This document shows positions 28,077 to 36,716 of a stretch of DNA of 64,000 nt, piece after piece (the stretch's first letter is position 1; every line of letters begins with the position of its first letter). Under the pieces are notes generated by a model, which was given only the letters and a program-made list of their open reading frames with translations, had not been told where the DNA came from and searched no databases. The position numbers and the translations under genes are program-made. Source of the stretch: Palauibacter sp965207805 (GTDB taxonomy: Bacteria > Gemmatimonadota > Gemmatimonadetes > Palauibacterales > Palauibacteraceae); assembly GCA_965207805.1 (NCBI GenBank), contig OZ242312.1, positions 62,001 to 126,000 of the forward strand. The letters run 5' to 3'.

Positions 28077-29330
28077 TCACATGTGGTCGATCATGGCCTG
28101 ACCGAACTCGCTGCACCTGAGGAGCGTCGCTCCTTCCATCAGGCGCTCGAAGTCGTACGTCACGCGCTTCTCGCTGATGGTTGCGCTCAGGGAGGATACA
28201 ATAAGGTCGGCGGCTTCGTTCCACCCGATATGCCGCAGCATCATCTCACCGGACAGGATGACGGATCCCGGGTTCACCTTGTCCTGTCCGGCGTACTTCG
28301 GCGCGGTGCCGTGCGTGGCCTCGAAGATCGCGTGGCCCGTCTCGTAGTTGATGTTCGCGCCGGGGGCGATGCCGATCCCGCCCACCTGCGCCGCGAGCGC
28401 GTCCGAGATGTAGTCGCCGTTCAGATTCATGGTCGCGATCACGTCGTACTCGGCGGGCCGCGTGAGGATCTGCTGAAGGAACGCGTCGGCGATCACATCC
28501 TTGACGACGATGCCGTCCGAGGTCCTGCACCAGGGACCGCCGCCGAATTCCCGCGCCCCGAACTCGTCCTTCGCAAGTTCGTAGCCCCAGTCGCGGAAGC
28601 CGCCCTCGGTGAACTTCATGATGTTCCCCTTGTGGACCAGCGTGACGCTCCCGCGTCCCCGGTCCCTGGCGTATCGGATCGCGGCGCGGACGAGTCGCTG
28701 GGTCCCTTCCCGCGAGATCGGCTTCACCCCGAAGGAACTGGTCTCCGGGAAACGGATCGTCGAGACGCCCATCTCATCGCTCAGGAAGGCACGCAGACGG
28801 CGGGCCTCCTCGGTCCCGGCCTCCCATTCGATGCCGGCGTAGATGTCCTCGGTGTTCTCGCGGAAGATCGTCATGTCGACGAGGTCCGGCTGGCGAACCG
28901 GCGACGGGACGCCGTCGAACCAGCGTACCGGGCGGACGCACGCGAACAGGTCGAGTTGCTGGCGCAGCGCCACGTTGAGCGACCGGATCCCGCCACCCAC
29001 GGGCGTCGTGAGGGGCCCCTTGATCGCGACCCGGTGATGCCGGACGGCGCGGAGCGTGTCCTCGGGGAGCCAGTCCCCGGTGTGATCGAACGCCTTCTGA
29101 CCGGCGAGCACCTCGAACCACGCGATCCGCCGCTCGCCGCCGTAGGCCTTTTCGACAGCGGCTTCGAGCACCGCGCTCGCGGCGCGCCAGATGTCGGGAC
29201 CGATCCCATCTCCTTCGATGAAGGGAATGATCGGACGGTCGGGCACGTCGAGGCGGTCGCCGACCATGCGGATGGGGTTTCCGCCGGAGGGCGCGCGCAG
29301 CGAGTCGTATGCAGGAGACGCGTCGGACAT
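28077..29330 (-). CDS. icd: NADP-dependent isocitrate dehydrogenase
   Basis: This TCA-cycle enzyme converts isocitrate to 2-oxoglutarate with NADP+. The 417-residue length equals the classical bacterial type I enzyme. Signatures include IPFIEGDGIGPDIW near the N-terminus, FRENTEDIYAGIEW, the phosphorylatable/substrate-site serine in RFPETSSFGVKPIS, the LVHKGNIMKFTEGGF block and NLNGDYISDALAAQVGGIG with the metal-binding Asp. EATHGTAPKYAG provides NADP contacts. The ATG at 29330 fits family length, although no strong ribosome-binding site precedes it. Confidence 0.95.
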   Translation of the reverse strand: MSDASPAYDSLRAPSGGNPIRMVGDRLDVPDRPIIPFIEGDGIGPDIWRAASAVLEAAVEKAYGGERRIAWFEVLAGQKAFDHTGDWLPEDTLRAVRHHRVAIKGPLTTPVGGGIRSLNVALRQQLDLFACVRPVRWFDGVPSPVRQPDLVDMTIFRENTEDIYAGIEWEAGTEEARRLRAFLSDEMGVSTIRFPETSSFGVKPISREGTQRLVRAAIRYARDRGRGSVTLVHKGNIMKFTEGGFRDWGYELAKDEFGAREFGGGPWCRTSDGIVVKDVIADAFLQQILTRPAEYDVIATMNLNGDYISDALAAQVGGIGIAPGANINYETGHAIFEATHGTAPKYAGQDKVNPGSVILSGEMMLRHIGWNEAADLIVSSLSATISEKRVTYDFERLMEGATLLRCSEFGQAMIDHM

Positions 29331-29508
29331 GGGGGGTTCTCGAATGAGTTTCGGGGATCTTCGCCCACCGGGGATCGATGGCGGCGGGAGGGGAGAGTAC
29401 GCCCGCCCTCCACCGATGACAAACCATGCAAGCATGTATACAGGCGCATGGTGCGTATACGACCGGTGTGCGGTCGAGACCTCAAGTGGAATCTCACGGC
29501 AGCGCCGC

Positions 29509-29535
29509 ACGGGAGCCGAACGGGGCGGCTCCCGT
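29509..29535 (-). terminator. Hairpin downstream of the Met/His-rich outer-membrane gene
   Basis: ACGGGAGCC (29509-29517) pairs with GGCTCCCGT (29527-29535), a perfect 9-bp stem with a 9-nt loop. It lies 19 bases after the stop of the minus-strand outer-membrane gene. It has no T-run, so it may be a Rho-associated or mRNA-stabilising structure. The rest of the 223-base gap to icd shows no further clear feature. Confidence 0.4.
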
Positions 29536-29553
29536 ACAATAGCGCGTTGCCGG

Positions 29554-30576
29554 TCAGTGGCTTATGGGTACGATCTGAAGACCCAGCACGAAGGTCAAAT
29601 CGGTTTCGAGTTGTGGACCCTCGAGGTCGCGAACGAGGGGCAGGAGCACCTCGCCGGCGACCCGAAAGGCCCTGGCCCGGGGGATGTAGAGGTTGAAGCT
29701 CACGCCCCCCTCGACCACGGTGCCCGCGCGGAGATCGGTGCGGGCCGTAGGTACCATTTGGGGGTTCACGCTGGGCGCGGCGTCCCTCCCGTCGATGTTC
29801 CCGGTTCGGGTCGCGACCAGCCGCAGGCCCGCCGAGACGTTGCGTCCGAGCACCCGCGCCCACCAGGCGGTCCCCTGCACCTTGTTGCCCAGCGCCCAGT
29901 CGCGGTCGTTCCTGCCCGTGCGCATCACGGCGTTCCCCTGGGCTCCCCAGGACCAGTCGCCGGCCTGGCCCAGCCAGGTAAGGGCGGGGCGCAGGTCGAG
30001 CGTGCCTGAGCCGATCTGCATGGGGTAGGGGAGCTGCACCTCCATCCCCTGACTGATGGGCAGGACCCCCGTCTCCTCGATCGATCCGGTCGGCAGGCCG
30101 ATCATCGCGTTCAGGTGGAGCGACTGGTTCGCCCAGTCTGCCAGGCCGATCATGGCGCCCACCTTGACGTCGCCCACGCCGCTCGATTCGGTCGTGAACG
30201 ACCCGCCGTGGCGCGTGATGTGGTCCATCGAACTCGACGCGAAGGGGAGCATGGCCATGAACGTGATGCGATCGGACGGCGCGAACATGGCCCCGAACAT
30301 GTGCATCTTCATGGGCATGCGGGTTGGGGTGACCATGAACCCCCCGCTCGGGGAAACGATGTCCGCATCGGCGATGGGATCCGCGCCGATGCGGCTCCCC
30401 TCCATGGTCATCGCCATGTAGCGGTAGGAGAGCATCACCTCCCCCGCTTCGTGGCGGTGGTCGCCCATGACTCCGATGGGGGCGTGGCTGTCCGCGCGCG
30501 AGGCGTTCCACTGCGCGGCGACGGGTGCGGCAAGGACGAGCAGCGCGAATGCGCCGAGTATCGTGCTCTTCTTCAA
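29554..30576 (-). CDS. Met/His-rich outer-membrane protein (transporter-like)
   Basis: This 340-residue exported protein has signal peptide MKKSTILGAFALLVLAAPVAAQ, read from a TTG start with GAGGAG 7 nt upstream. The mature N-terminus has the block HAPIGVMGDHRHEAGEVMLS followed by YRYMAMTMEG and a methionine-rich run MPMKMHMFGAMF. The rest is beta-barrel-like (SLHLNAMIGLPTGSI, VSFNLYIPRARAFRVAGEV). Proteins with this H-x-H/Met pattern are commonly found near copper-handling genes; that link is inference. The upstream neighbour on the same strand is a His-rich secreted protein, supporting a metal-related pair. Confidence 0.65.
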   Translation of the reverse strand: MKKSTILGAFALLVLAAPVAAQWNASRADSHAPIGVMGDHRHEAGEVMLSYRYMAMTMEGSRIGADPIADADIVSPSGGFMVTPTRMPMKMHMFGAMFAPSDRITFMAMLPFASSSMDHITRHGGSFTTESSGVGDVKVGAMIGLADWANQSLHLNAMIGLPTGSIEETGVLPISQGMEVQLPYPMQIGSGTLDLRPALTWLGQAGDWSWGAQGNAVMRTGRNDRDWALGNKVQGTAWWARVLGRNVSAGLRLVATRTGNIDGRDAAPSVNPQMVPTARTDLRAGTVVEGGVSFNLYIPRARAFRVAGEVLLPLVRDLEGPQLETDLTFVLGLQIVPISH

Positions 30577-30732
30577 GGTTCGACTCCTCGTTCGATATGC
30601 GATTCACCGCCGAATCGATGCACGCCGCTTTGCGAACGGATCGATCCGGCAACGGGTACGAGCACACGCACCGACGCTCGCGGCCGACGCGGTTCGCACC
30701 CTGGATGACGGTTACGGGCTAGTGTCGAGGAG

Positions 30733-31245
30733 TCAGGCGGGGGGAGGTTGAGCGAACGGTCTGAGGTGGGCGGTCGGGTCGGAAGCGGGCCTGGAGTCGG
30801 GCCGCACGCCATGCGGCGCGCCGCTTGCCGAAGTTGGCTGGGCAGCCGGCATGCCGGACGCCACATGTGCCGAACCGGAGCACGTGAGGCAGGTGCCGAG
30901 GCAGTCGCAGGGTCCGCCCGAATGGTGATGCGGCGGCGCCATGGCGTCGGCGCCATCGGCATGGAAGGACCCCGCATGGCGATCCGCCTGGCCGTGGTCC
31001 GCATGCCCCTGGTCTGCATGCCCCTGGTCTGCGTGCCCTTGGTCTGCATGCGTCTCATGGAGTGCGGCGGTCCGGGGCTCCGGCTCATCGCCGTGCGCCA
31101 TCCGATGCTTCGGGCACGGCTGAACGGCAGTGCCCGGTCCGATCCCGAGGAGGAAGGCCGCGATGACGGCGTACGCATCCGTTCGGACGCGTAGTCGTCC
31201 TCTACCGGCGATGCGGATGCACTGTCCTGGACAGTTTCGAGCCAT
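30733..31245 (-). CDS. His-rich secreted protein with CDCLGTC motif
   Basis: This protein of about 170 residues has an Arg-rich N-terminus, a hydrophobic signal-like segment (AYAVIAAFLLGIGPGTAV) and then three near-identical HADQG units continuing into HADHGQADRHAG. An HHH cluster follows, then GPCDCLGTCLTCSG. The His repeats and Cys cluster suggest periplasmic metal binding, perhaps copper, resembling DUF2946-type proteins. The ATG at 31245 lacks a good ribosome-binding site; a TTG at 31287 directly after the previous stop is an alternative. It is downstream of the PDZ gene and upstream of the Met/His-rich barrel gene, probably in one transcript. Confidence 0.55.
   Translation of the reverse strand: MARNCPGQCIRIAGRGRLRVRTDAYAVIAAFLLGIGPGTAVQPCPKHRMAHGDEPEPRTAALHETHADQGHADQGHADQGHADHGQADRHAGSFHADGADAMAPPHHHSGGPCDCLGTCLTCSGSAHVASGMPAAQPTSASGAPHGVRPDSRPASDPTAHLRPFAQPPPA
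31001..31045. repeat. 15-bp tandem repeat, three copies, coding for HADQG units
   Basis: The unit GCATGCCCCTGGTCT occurs at 31001-31015 and 31016-31030, and with two changes at 31031-31045. Degenerate copies flank it. Because the unit length is a multiple of three, copy-number change would alter the number of His-containing pentapeptides without a frameshift. Confidence 0.85.
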
Positions 31246-31287
31246 GGGCAAATCTAGTGTGATGCCGCGGAAAGTCGCGAGCCACAA

Positions 31288-32400
31288 TCAGCGCCGGGGC
31301 CAGACTCCGCTCATCTCTTCACCTCCCCGAACCCACACCACGCCGAGACCCTGTTCCCGTTCCGATTCCAGCGCGGCGACGAGGTCGTCCAGATCGCGTA
31401 TCGGACGGTCGCCCGCTCGCACGAGGAGATCTCCCGGCCCGAGCCCGAGCCGATCGGTGACCGTCCCCCCGGCGACCCTGAGCACAAGGAGACCGTCGAG
31501 GCCGGGCCGGTCGGAAAAGTCGCGTACAGGCTCGAACTCGGCCCCCGCGAACGTGCGGTGAAAGCGGACGGCAAGTTCGGTTTCCGTCAATGCCAGTTGA
31601 GCGATGCGAATCGCGCGGCGCCGGAACTCCGTCGGCGAAAGGCGGGCCCGTACGGCCCCGACACGCTCCAGCGCGACCGTGAAGTCGCGATACGCCGACT
31701 CCGATTCCCGCTGCAGATCGCTTAGCACTTCCCGGCGGACCTCCGGCAACTCCGAGGCCGGCCGGTCGCGCACCGGAAGTATGTTGAGCCGACCGTCGAC
31801 GACCCGCACGGCGGAAGGCTCCACGGCGACCCCGATATCCTCCGTATCGCGGACGGTGAGAGCGAAGCCTGGACGATCCCGCTCGGCCGGATCCGCCAGC
31901 CAGAGGACGAACATGTTCCGCTGCGGGTTCGCGGTGGTCGCCACGACCGTCCGGCGGCCCACCATCGGAACATCGTCCGCATCCGGCGGCCGGACGTCGG
32001 GAATGACTTCGAAGGTGTAGCGCCCTCCATCTCGAGTCACTTCCAGCCGAACGGGAACGCTCGGCCGGATGGATGCGAGCGTCTCGGGCAGGTTGGCGAG
32101 GGTGAGCTCCACGCCGTCCATCGCCGCGAGTCGATCGCCCGCAAGGAGGCCCGCGCGCTCAGCCGGCCCGCCCTCCTGCATTTCGCGAATCCGGAGGATG
32201 AGCGTACAGTTCTTCCAGTCCTCCGAAGTCTCCCAGCCGCAGTTGTAGCGCTCCTCGACCCGCACCCCGAGCCAGCCGGCGGACTCCGCCGTCCCGGCTT
32301 CCTGCGCGGCGCCGGCGAGGGCGGCGAAGGGCAGGGCGGCAAGAGCCAGAGCCGAGGCGGGCGGCGTGCGCGGGGGCCGCCGGAAGAGCCGGGTCACCAC
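31288..32400 (-). CDS. Exported protein with two PDZ domains
   Basis: This 370-residue protein has a signal peptide (ASALALAALPFAALAGAAQ). The first PDZ-like domain follows (GWLGVRVEERYNCGWETSED, then GGPAERAGLLAGDRLAAMDG). A middle region of about 150 residues has no recognised motif, and a second PDZ domain lies at the C-terminus (VAGGTVTDRLGLGPGDLLVR). No protease triad is present, so this is not a DegP-type protease. It overlaps the anti-sigma gene by a few bases (GTG start at 32400 or 32397), making sigma, anti-sigma and PDZ protein one unit. A role in sensing or scaffolding in the periplasm is inferred. Confidence 0.75.
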   Translation of the reverse strand: MVTRLFRRPPRTPPASALALAALPFAALAGAAQEAGTAESAGWLGVRVEERYNCGWETSEDWKNCTLILRIREMQEGGPAERAGLLAGDRLAAMDGVELTLANLPETLASIRPSVPVRLEVTRDGGRYTFEVIPDVRPPDADDVPMVGRRTVVATTANPQRNMFVLWLADPAERDRPGFALTVRDTEDIGVAVEPSAVRVVDGRLNILPVRDRPASELPEVRREVLSDLQRESESAYRDFTVALERVGAVRARLSPTEFRRRAIRIAQLALTETELAVRFHRTFAGAEFEPVRDFSDRPGLDGLLVLRVAGGTVTDRLGLGPGDLLVRAGDRPIRDLDDLVAALESEREQGLGVVWVRGGEEMSGVWPRR

Positions 32401-33086
32401 GTTCGCGTCCCGCTCGCGCGGCCGAGGTCCTCGGCGAGGCGATCGCGCGTCTCCACGAGTTCCAGCAGATAGGCGCTGGCGAACGGATCGTCGGGACTCG
32501 TCTCGAGGCGGTCCCGCAGCGCCCGGATATATCCCTCCAGCATCGCCAGTCTCTGCGCGGTCTCCAGGGGATCCCCCTGCATCAGCCCGCCGCCCGAAAC
32601 GGTGGGATCCGTCCCCCCTTCTCCCACCTGCCTGAGCGGTGACCGCAGCGATTCCATTTGGCTGAGCCCGTCCACGAGGGCGCGACCATCATCGGTGGAG
32701 ACGACGGCCGGGAGATCCGCTGCCGGCGAGTTCGCGGACCGCCCGCCCGTAAACTGCAGGCCGGCGATCACGCCGCCGGCAAACAACAGGAGGGCGGCGG
32801 CGGCCTGGAGCGGTCCCCGGACGAAGAGACGGCCCGCGAGGCCTCCTCCGACCCGGCGGACACCGGCATGCGTCTCGCCGGCATCGAGCGCGGCTTCGAT
32901 GGCGGCCCACTGTCCCGCCGGCGCCTTCTCATCCGGAAGCGCGGACAACGCCATGCGCAGCCGGCTCAATCTCTCGAACTCGGCCTGGCAATCCCCGCAC
33001 GCCTCGAGGTGGACCCGGCAGTCCCTGTCGGCCCACGGCTCGTCGAGCAGCGCCGAGATTCGCTCGGCATCCATGTGGTTCGCCAT
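32394..33086 (-). CDS. Anti-sigma factor, zinc-finger (zf-HC2) type
   Basis: This 230-residue protein has an N-terminal cytosolic anti-sigma domain carrying a zinc-finger type H-x3-C-x2-C motif (HLEACGDC, about residues 26-33). One transmembrane helix (LQAAAALLLFAGGVIAGLQF) follows, then a periplasmic C-terminal part ending in a helical, charged region. ATG 33086 starts 14 bases after the sigma-factor stop. Such proteins hold an ECF sigma factor inactive until an envelope signal. The downstream PDZ protein overlaps it and may take part in signal perception. Confidence 0.8.
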   Translation of the reverse strand: MANHMDAERISALLDEPWADRDCRVHLEACGDCQAEFERLSRLRMALSALPDEKAPAGQWAAIEAALDAGETHAGVRRVGGGLAGRLFVRGPLQAAAALLLFAGGVIAGLQFTGGRSANSPAADLPAVVSTDDGRALVDGLSQMESLRSPLRQVGEGGTDPTVSGGGLMQGDPLETAQRLAMLEGYIRALRDRLETSPDDPFASAYLLELVETRDRLAEDLGRASGTRTW

Positions 33087-33100
33087 CTCGTCTATCCCTC

Positions 33101-33658
33101 TCAGAGGCGCGCTTCGCCCCGCGCACCGCCGTTCCCGGAATCTTCCGGAGCGATGAGCTTCCGCATGCGCGCCCGCGCCTTGTGCAACTGCGATTTCGAC
33201 GTGCCGGGCGAACAACCCAGAGCCTCGGCGATGTCGTTGTGCGTCCAGCCTTCCACGTCGTGCAGTACGAGGACCCTCCGGTACCCCGGCGGCAATTGGT
33301 CCAGCGCCTGGGTCAGGACCCGACGCGTTACGATCACGTCGTCGTGCGCCCGCGCGACGCGGGGAAGCTCGGCGGCGGATTCCACCGGACGCCGTTTCGA
33401 CGATCGGCGCAGCCGGTTGAGCGCCACGTTCGTCGCCAACCGGTAGAGCCACGTGCCGAAGGCCGCATCGCCCCGGAAGAGGTGGAGCTTCTCGAACGCA
33501 CGGATCCACGCTTCCTGGGAGAGGTCCTCCGCGAGGTGATCGTCGCCCACGAGGCGGCGAATCACGGTGTAGACACGCCGCGCGTGGAGTTCGTACAACT
33601 CCCCCATCGCGGATCGCTCTCCCGCTTTGGCGCAGGCGATCAGGTCGCGTTCTTCCAC
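33101..33658 (-). CDS. ECF (RpoE-like) RNA polymerase sigma factor
   Basis: This 185-residue sigma-70 family protein has region 2 (ELYELHARRVYTVIRRLVGD, then AEDLSQEAWIRAFEKLHLF) and region 4 (LDQLPPGYRRVLVLHDVEG, WTHNDIAEALGCSPGTSKSQ), without regions 1 and 3. The GTG at 33658 is chosen because AGAGGG lies 5 bases upstream. It is immediately followed by its probable anti-sigma factor and a PDZ protein. It lies directly downstream of the ceramide genes on the same strand, with 49 bases from the PAP2 stop, so envelope stress and sphingolipid synthesis could be linked. Confidence 0.9.
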   Translation of the reverse strand: MEERDLIACAKAGERSAMGELYELHARRVYTVIRRLVGDDHLAEDLSQEAWIRAFEKLHLFRGDAAFGTWLYRLATNVALNRLRRSSKRRPVESAAELPRVARAHDDVIVTRRVLTQALDQLPPGYRRVLVLHDVEGWTHNDIAEALGCSPGTSKSQLHKARARMRKLIAPEDSGNGGARGEARL

Positions 33659-33707
33659 GTCGTCCCTCTGAAGGTCACCTTCCGGATCCACCGCTTTGAT
33701 GCGCGGT

Positions 33708-34595
33708 TCAGCCCGCGGGTTGCCCGCCTTCGGCTGCCCGGGCACCGTTCGCCCCGGCGCCGGCCGCTCGCAGTACGGCGCAGACCAGCAGCCCGAGCAG
33801 GATCCCCGCGAGGGCGTCGGTCGCATAGTGGAAGCGACCGTACACCGTCCCCGCAGTCAACGCGAGTTCCGGGATGATGAGGAGCCAGAACCAGCGCCGA
33901 TCCTCGCGCCCGGCCGCTACGACCCCGGCCAGGGAGGCGGCGATGTGGGAACTGGGGAAGGCCGTGCCCTTCGACGAGCCGGCCTCCAGGATCCCGTGCA
34001 CGATCCCGAACAGCGTCCCCTCGCCGATCTCGCCGCCGATCTGCGCGAACTCGTACCGGGGGCCGGCGACCGGGAAGAACATGAAGATGAGATAGGAGAC
34101 GAAGAAGGCGGCGGCCACGGCGAGGGCGGTGCGCTGCATGGCCTGGATCCCCCGCGTCGCGAACACGCCCAGGATCGCGGCGGGAATGATGGCGTAGTAG
34201 GCGAAGTAGCCCAGATGCAACACCTCGGAGAAGGGGAGCCAGGGGAGCCACGCGCTGAGGTCGATGCTCGGCTGTCCGCCGAACACGGCGGCGTCCCACG
34301 CCTGCACCGTGGCGTCGAAGTAGCGCTGCGTGAGAAAGCGGTTGAGGACGGAGAGCTCCGCATACAGGAGGGGGGTGAGGAGCACGGCGTAGGCCGCCCT
34401 TGCGATCGCGGCGACGCCGGCGCGGGGGTGCCAGGCCGTCAGTCGCGTGATCCCGAGGATCGCGATCGCGTGGGCCGCCGCGATGCCCGCGCCGGGCAGG
34501 CCGCCGAACGCCAGGGAAACGAGACCCGTGCAACCGAAGTAGCCGATGGCGACGCGGTCGACGGTCAGGAGCCCTCCGCTGCGGCCGCCGCTCAC
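33708..34595 (-). CDS. PAP2-family membrane enzyme (possible phosphosphingolipid head-group enzyme)
   Basis: This integral membrane protein of about 295 residues has roughly six hydrophobic segments. The PAP2 phosphatase/transferase motifs are present: GTAFPSSH (about 210-217) and YGRFHYATD (about 252-260), with the catalytic histidines. The upstream VFGGQPSIDLSAWLPWLPFS segment resembles the Aur1/inositol-phosphotransferase branch, which adds phosphoinositol to ceramide. The GTG at 34595 overlaps the stop of the CerR-like gene. Given its neighbours, a phosphosphingolipid head-group transferase or a lipid phosphatase of this pathway is the likely role, by inference. Confidence 0.75.
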   Translation of the reverse strand: MSGGRSGGLLTVDRVAIGYFGCTGLVSLAFGGLPGAGIAAAHAIAILGITRLTAWHPRAGVAAIARAAYAVLLTPLLYAELSVLNRFLTQRYFDATVQAWDAAVFGGQPSIDLSAWLPWLPFSEVLHLGYFAYYAIIPAAILGVFATRGIQAMQRTALAVAAAFFVSYLIFMFFPVAGPRYEFAQIGGEIGEGTLFGIVHGILEAGSSKGTAFPSSHIAASLAGVVAAGREDRRWFWLLIIPELALTAGTVYGRFHYATDALAGILLGLLVCAVLRAAGAGANGARAAEGGQPAG

Positions 34596-35545
34596 AGCCA
34601 ACCCGTGCGGCGATACCACGCGGCCGTGCGCGCGAGCCCCTCTTCGATGCCGACCCGCGGCCGCCAGGGACCGAGATGCCTTCGGCTCGACTCGATGTCA
34701 CAGGTCCAGGCGTATGCGGACAGATCGCGCGCGCGTCTCCGGTCGAACGCGGGGGCCTTCCCCGCGAGGCGGCCCGCGAGCTCCGACAGCACCCCGACGG
34801 CGAGAAAGAGTGCGGACGGCAACCGCAGGACGCGGCCCGGGCGATCCACGGCGGCCATCAACGCACTCGCCAGGGCGCGCCAGGAATGGCGCTCCGCCGC
34901 GGCGATGGGAAGCGGGTGCGGCGCGGGCTCGACCTCGAGCGCGGCGAGGACGGCCGAGGCGACATCGGCAACGTACACCGGCTGCAGTGGCGCGTGGCTG
35001 CGCGGAATCGCGATCCAGCCTCGCGCCGCGAGCCGGAAGAGCGGCAGCAGGTCGGAGTCACGCGGGCCGTAGACGCCGCCCGGCCGGAGCACGGTGACCT
35101 CCATCGGCCCGCGGATGGAGGCGAGCGCGGCCTCCGCCTCGGCTTTTGATCGGCCGTACGCGCTCACGGGCCCGTCCGCGCCATCCGGGCCCCGGGCGGC
35201 GAGGCTGCTGATGAACACGAACCGTCGGACTCCGGCGTCCGCCGCCGCCTTGGCGAGCTTCAGCGTTCCGACCGCATTCACGGCCATGAACTCCGACTCG
35301 TTACGCGCCCGCGTGAGCGCGCCGCAATGCACGATGGCGTCGCAGCCCGCGAGCGCCGCAGCCGCCTGCGATCCGTCCTCGGCCGCGAGATCGAGCTCGA
35401 CTTTCCTCAGTTCGAGGCGATCGAGACGACGCGTGTCGCTCGTGCGCCGAACGCTCGCCGTGACCTGGTGTCCGGCCCGGACGAGGGCCTCGGCGAGATG
35501 ACCGCCGAGGAACCCGCTTCCCCCCGTCAGAAAGACTGATGCCAT
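34592..35545 (-). CDS. CerR-like NAD(P)-dependent epimerase/reductase
   Basis: This 317-residue extended SDR protein has the Rossmann motif TGGSGFLGG (7-15) and the catalytic pair Y130 and K134 in SAYGRSK, with serines at 113-114. It lies directly between a bCerS-like acyltransferase and a PAP2 protein, downstream of serine palmitoyltransferase. In Caulobacter, an SDR of this kind (CerR) reduces the 3-keto group in bacterial ceramide synthesis, so the same job is inferred here. A sugar or sterol epimerase cannot be excluded from sequence alone. Confidence 0.75.
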   Translation of the reverse strand: MASVFLTGGSGFLGGHLAEALVRAGHQVTASVRRTSDTRRLDRLELRKVELDLAAEDGSQAAAALAGCDAIVHCGALTRARNESEFMAVNAVGTLKLAKAAADAGVRRFVFISSLAARGPDGADGPVSAYGRSKAEAEAALASIRGPMEVTVLRPGGVYGPRDSDLLPLFRLAARGWIAIPRSHAPLQPVYVADVASAVLAALEVEPAPHPLPIAAAERHSWRALASALMAAVDRPGRVLRLPSALFLAVGVLSELAGRLAGKAPAFDRRRARDLSAYAWTCDIESSRRHLGPWRPRVGIEEGLARTAAWYRRTGWL

Positions 35546-35569
35546 GAGTAAAGCGACATAGTAAAGCGC

Positions 35570-36700
35570 CTAGAGCGCCGCCTCGTACAGTCGGTAGGTT
35601 CGGTACATCGTGCCGCCGAGACGCTCGATGGCCTGGTTCATCTTCTGGTTGTCCTCGAGGATCCACGACTGCTCGGCGGACGTCATCCCGGCGGCGATCC
35701 CCTTCCTGAACAGCCAGAGGTAGAGGAGGACATCGACGGCTTTGCCGCGCCATTCCTCGGCAAGCCCGAGGATGATGACGCGCATGCACGTGATTTGTCG
35801 CCTGTAGATGAGCGCCTTGAGAATCCCGAAGGGGAAGAGCCTGCCGTTCATCCGGCGAAGCACCTGGTTGAAGTCCGGGAGGGCAAGGGCGAAGCCGGCG
35901 GTCTTTCCCTCCGGTGTCTCCGCGAAGAGCGCGAGTTCGGGGTCGAGTATGGGTTTGAGCTCGGCCGCCATGTGATCCATCTCGGCCTCGGTCATGGGGA
36001 CGAAACCCCAGTTCTTCTCCCAGGCCGCGTTGTACAGGCGCTGGACGCGGCCGAGTTCTTCGTCGAATCGGGACATGTCCATGGTCTTGATGCGGATGCC
36101 GTATCTGCGTGTCACGACCTTCTCCGCGCGGAAGAGGTGCGGCGGCCAATCGCCCTTCCTCAGGAGCCAGGCGAAGAGATCCTTGACCTTCCGCAGTCCC
36201 GCAGCCTCCAACAGCCGGGGATAGTACGGCGGGTTGTAGGCCATGAGGACGACCGGCGGCCCGGGATCTCCGTCGATGAGCAGGCCACAGGTCTCGTTGG
36301 TCGAGAAGCTCGTGGGACCCCGCATCGCCGTAAGGCCGCGTTCGCGGAGCCAAACCCGAACCGCGTCGAACAGCGCCCCTGCCACCTCCGGGTCGTCGAC
36401 GCACTCGAACCAGCCGAAGAACCCCACGGATTCGTCGTGCACGCGCTCGTGATTCCGGTTCCGGATGGCACAGATTCGGCCCACCGCCCGGCCCTCCCGC
36501 AACGCGAGGTAGGGCTGGGCTTCCGAGTGCAGGTGAAACGGGTGTTTCGCGGGATCGAAGGCGGCCCGCACATCCCTTTTCAGCGGGGGCACCCAGTCGG
36601 GATCGCCGCGATAGATCGACCACGGCAGGTCGATGAAGCGCTTGAGATCGGCGCGGCTCTCGACGGGGACGACGCGCACGGAGGGAGCGAGACTCGTCAT
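35570..36700 (-). CDS. bCerS-like (YghO family) GNAT-fold acyltransferase
   Basis: This 376-residue protein of the YghO/bCerS type has an N-terminal domain with YRGDPDWVPPLKRDVRAAFD and a FHLHSEAQPYLALREGR block, and a C-terminal GNAT-like domain (LYNAAWEKNWGFVPMTEAEM, then ILGLAEEWRGKAVDVLLYL, then WILEDNQKMNQAIERLGG). Members of this family were shown in Caulobacter to be the bacterial ceramide synthase, which N-acylates the long-chain base. Its position 16 bases after serine palmitoyltransferase and 24 bases before the CerR-like gene strongly supports this role here. It has no signal peptide. Confidence 0.8.
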   Translation of the reverse strand: MTSLAPSVRVVPVESRADLKRFIDLPWSIYRGDPDWVPPLKRDVRAAFDPAKHPFHLHSEAQPYLALREGRAVGRICAIRNRNHERVHDESVGFFGWFECVDDPEVAGALFDAVRVWLRERGLTAMRGPTSFSTNETCGLLIDGDPGPPVVLMAYNPPYYPRLLEAAGLRKVKDLFAWLLRKGDWPPHLFRAEKVVTRRYGIRIKTMDMSRFDEELGRVQRLYNAAWEKNWGFVPMTEAEMDHMAAELKPILDPELALFAETPEGKTAGFALALPDFNQVLRRMNGRLFPFGILKALIYRRQITCMRVIILGLAEEWRGKAVDVLLYLWLFRKGIAAGMTSAEQSWILEDNQKMNQAIERLGGTMYRTYRLYEAAL

Positions 36701-36716
36701 GGTGGGAGGCGCCGGT

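Noticed and set aside
26414..28120. Long plus-strand open frame opposite the M16 peptidase, and similar ones at 36633-37871 and 45125-46999
   Set aside because: All are antisense shadows of well-supported genes, with no ribosome-binding site and biased composition.
29331..29553. Possible tRNA or small RNA in the icd/outer-membrane gene gap
   Set aside because: Only a single hairpin is present; there is no cloverleaf, T-loop consensus or promoter support. No tRNA was found anywhere in the window.
31001..31045. Short direct repeats as a CRISPR array
   Set aside because: The units are contiguous 15-mers without spacers and lie inside a coding region.
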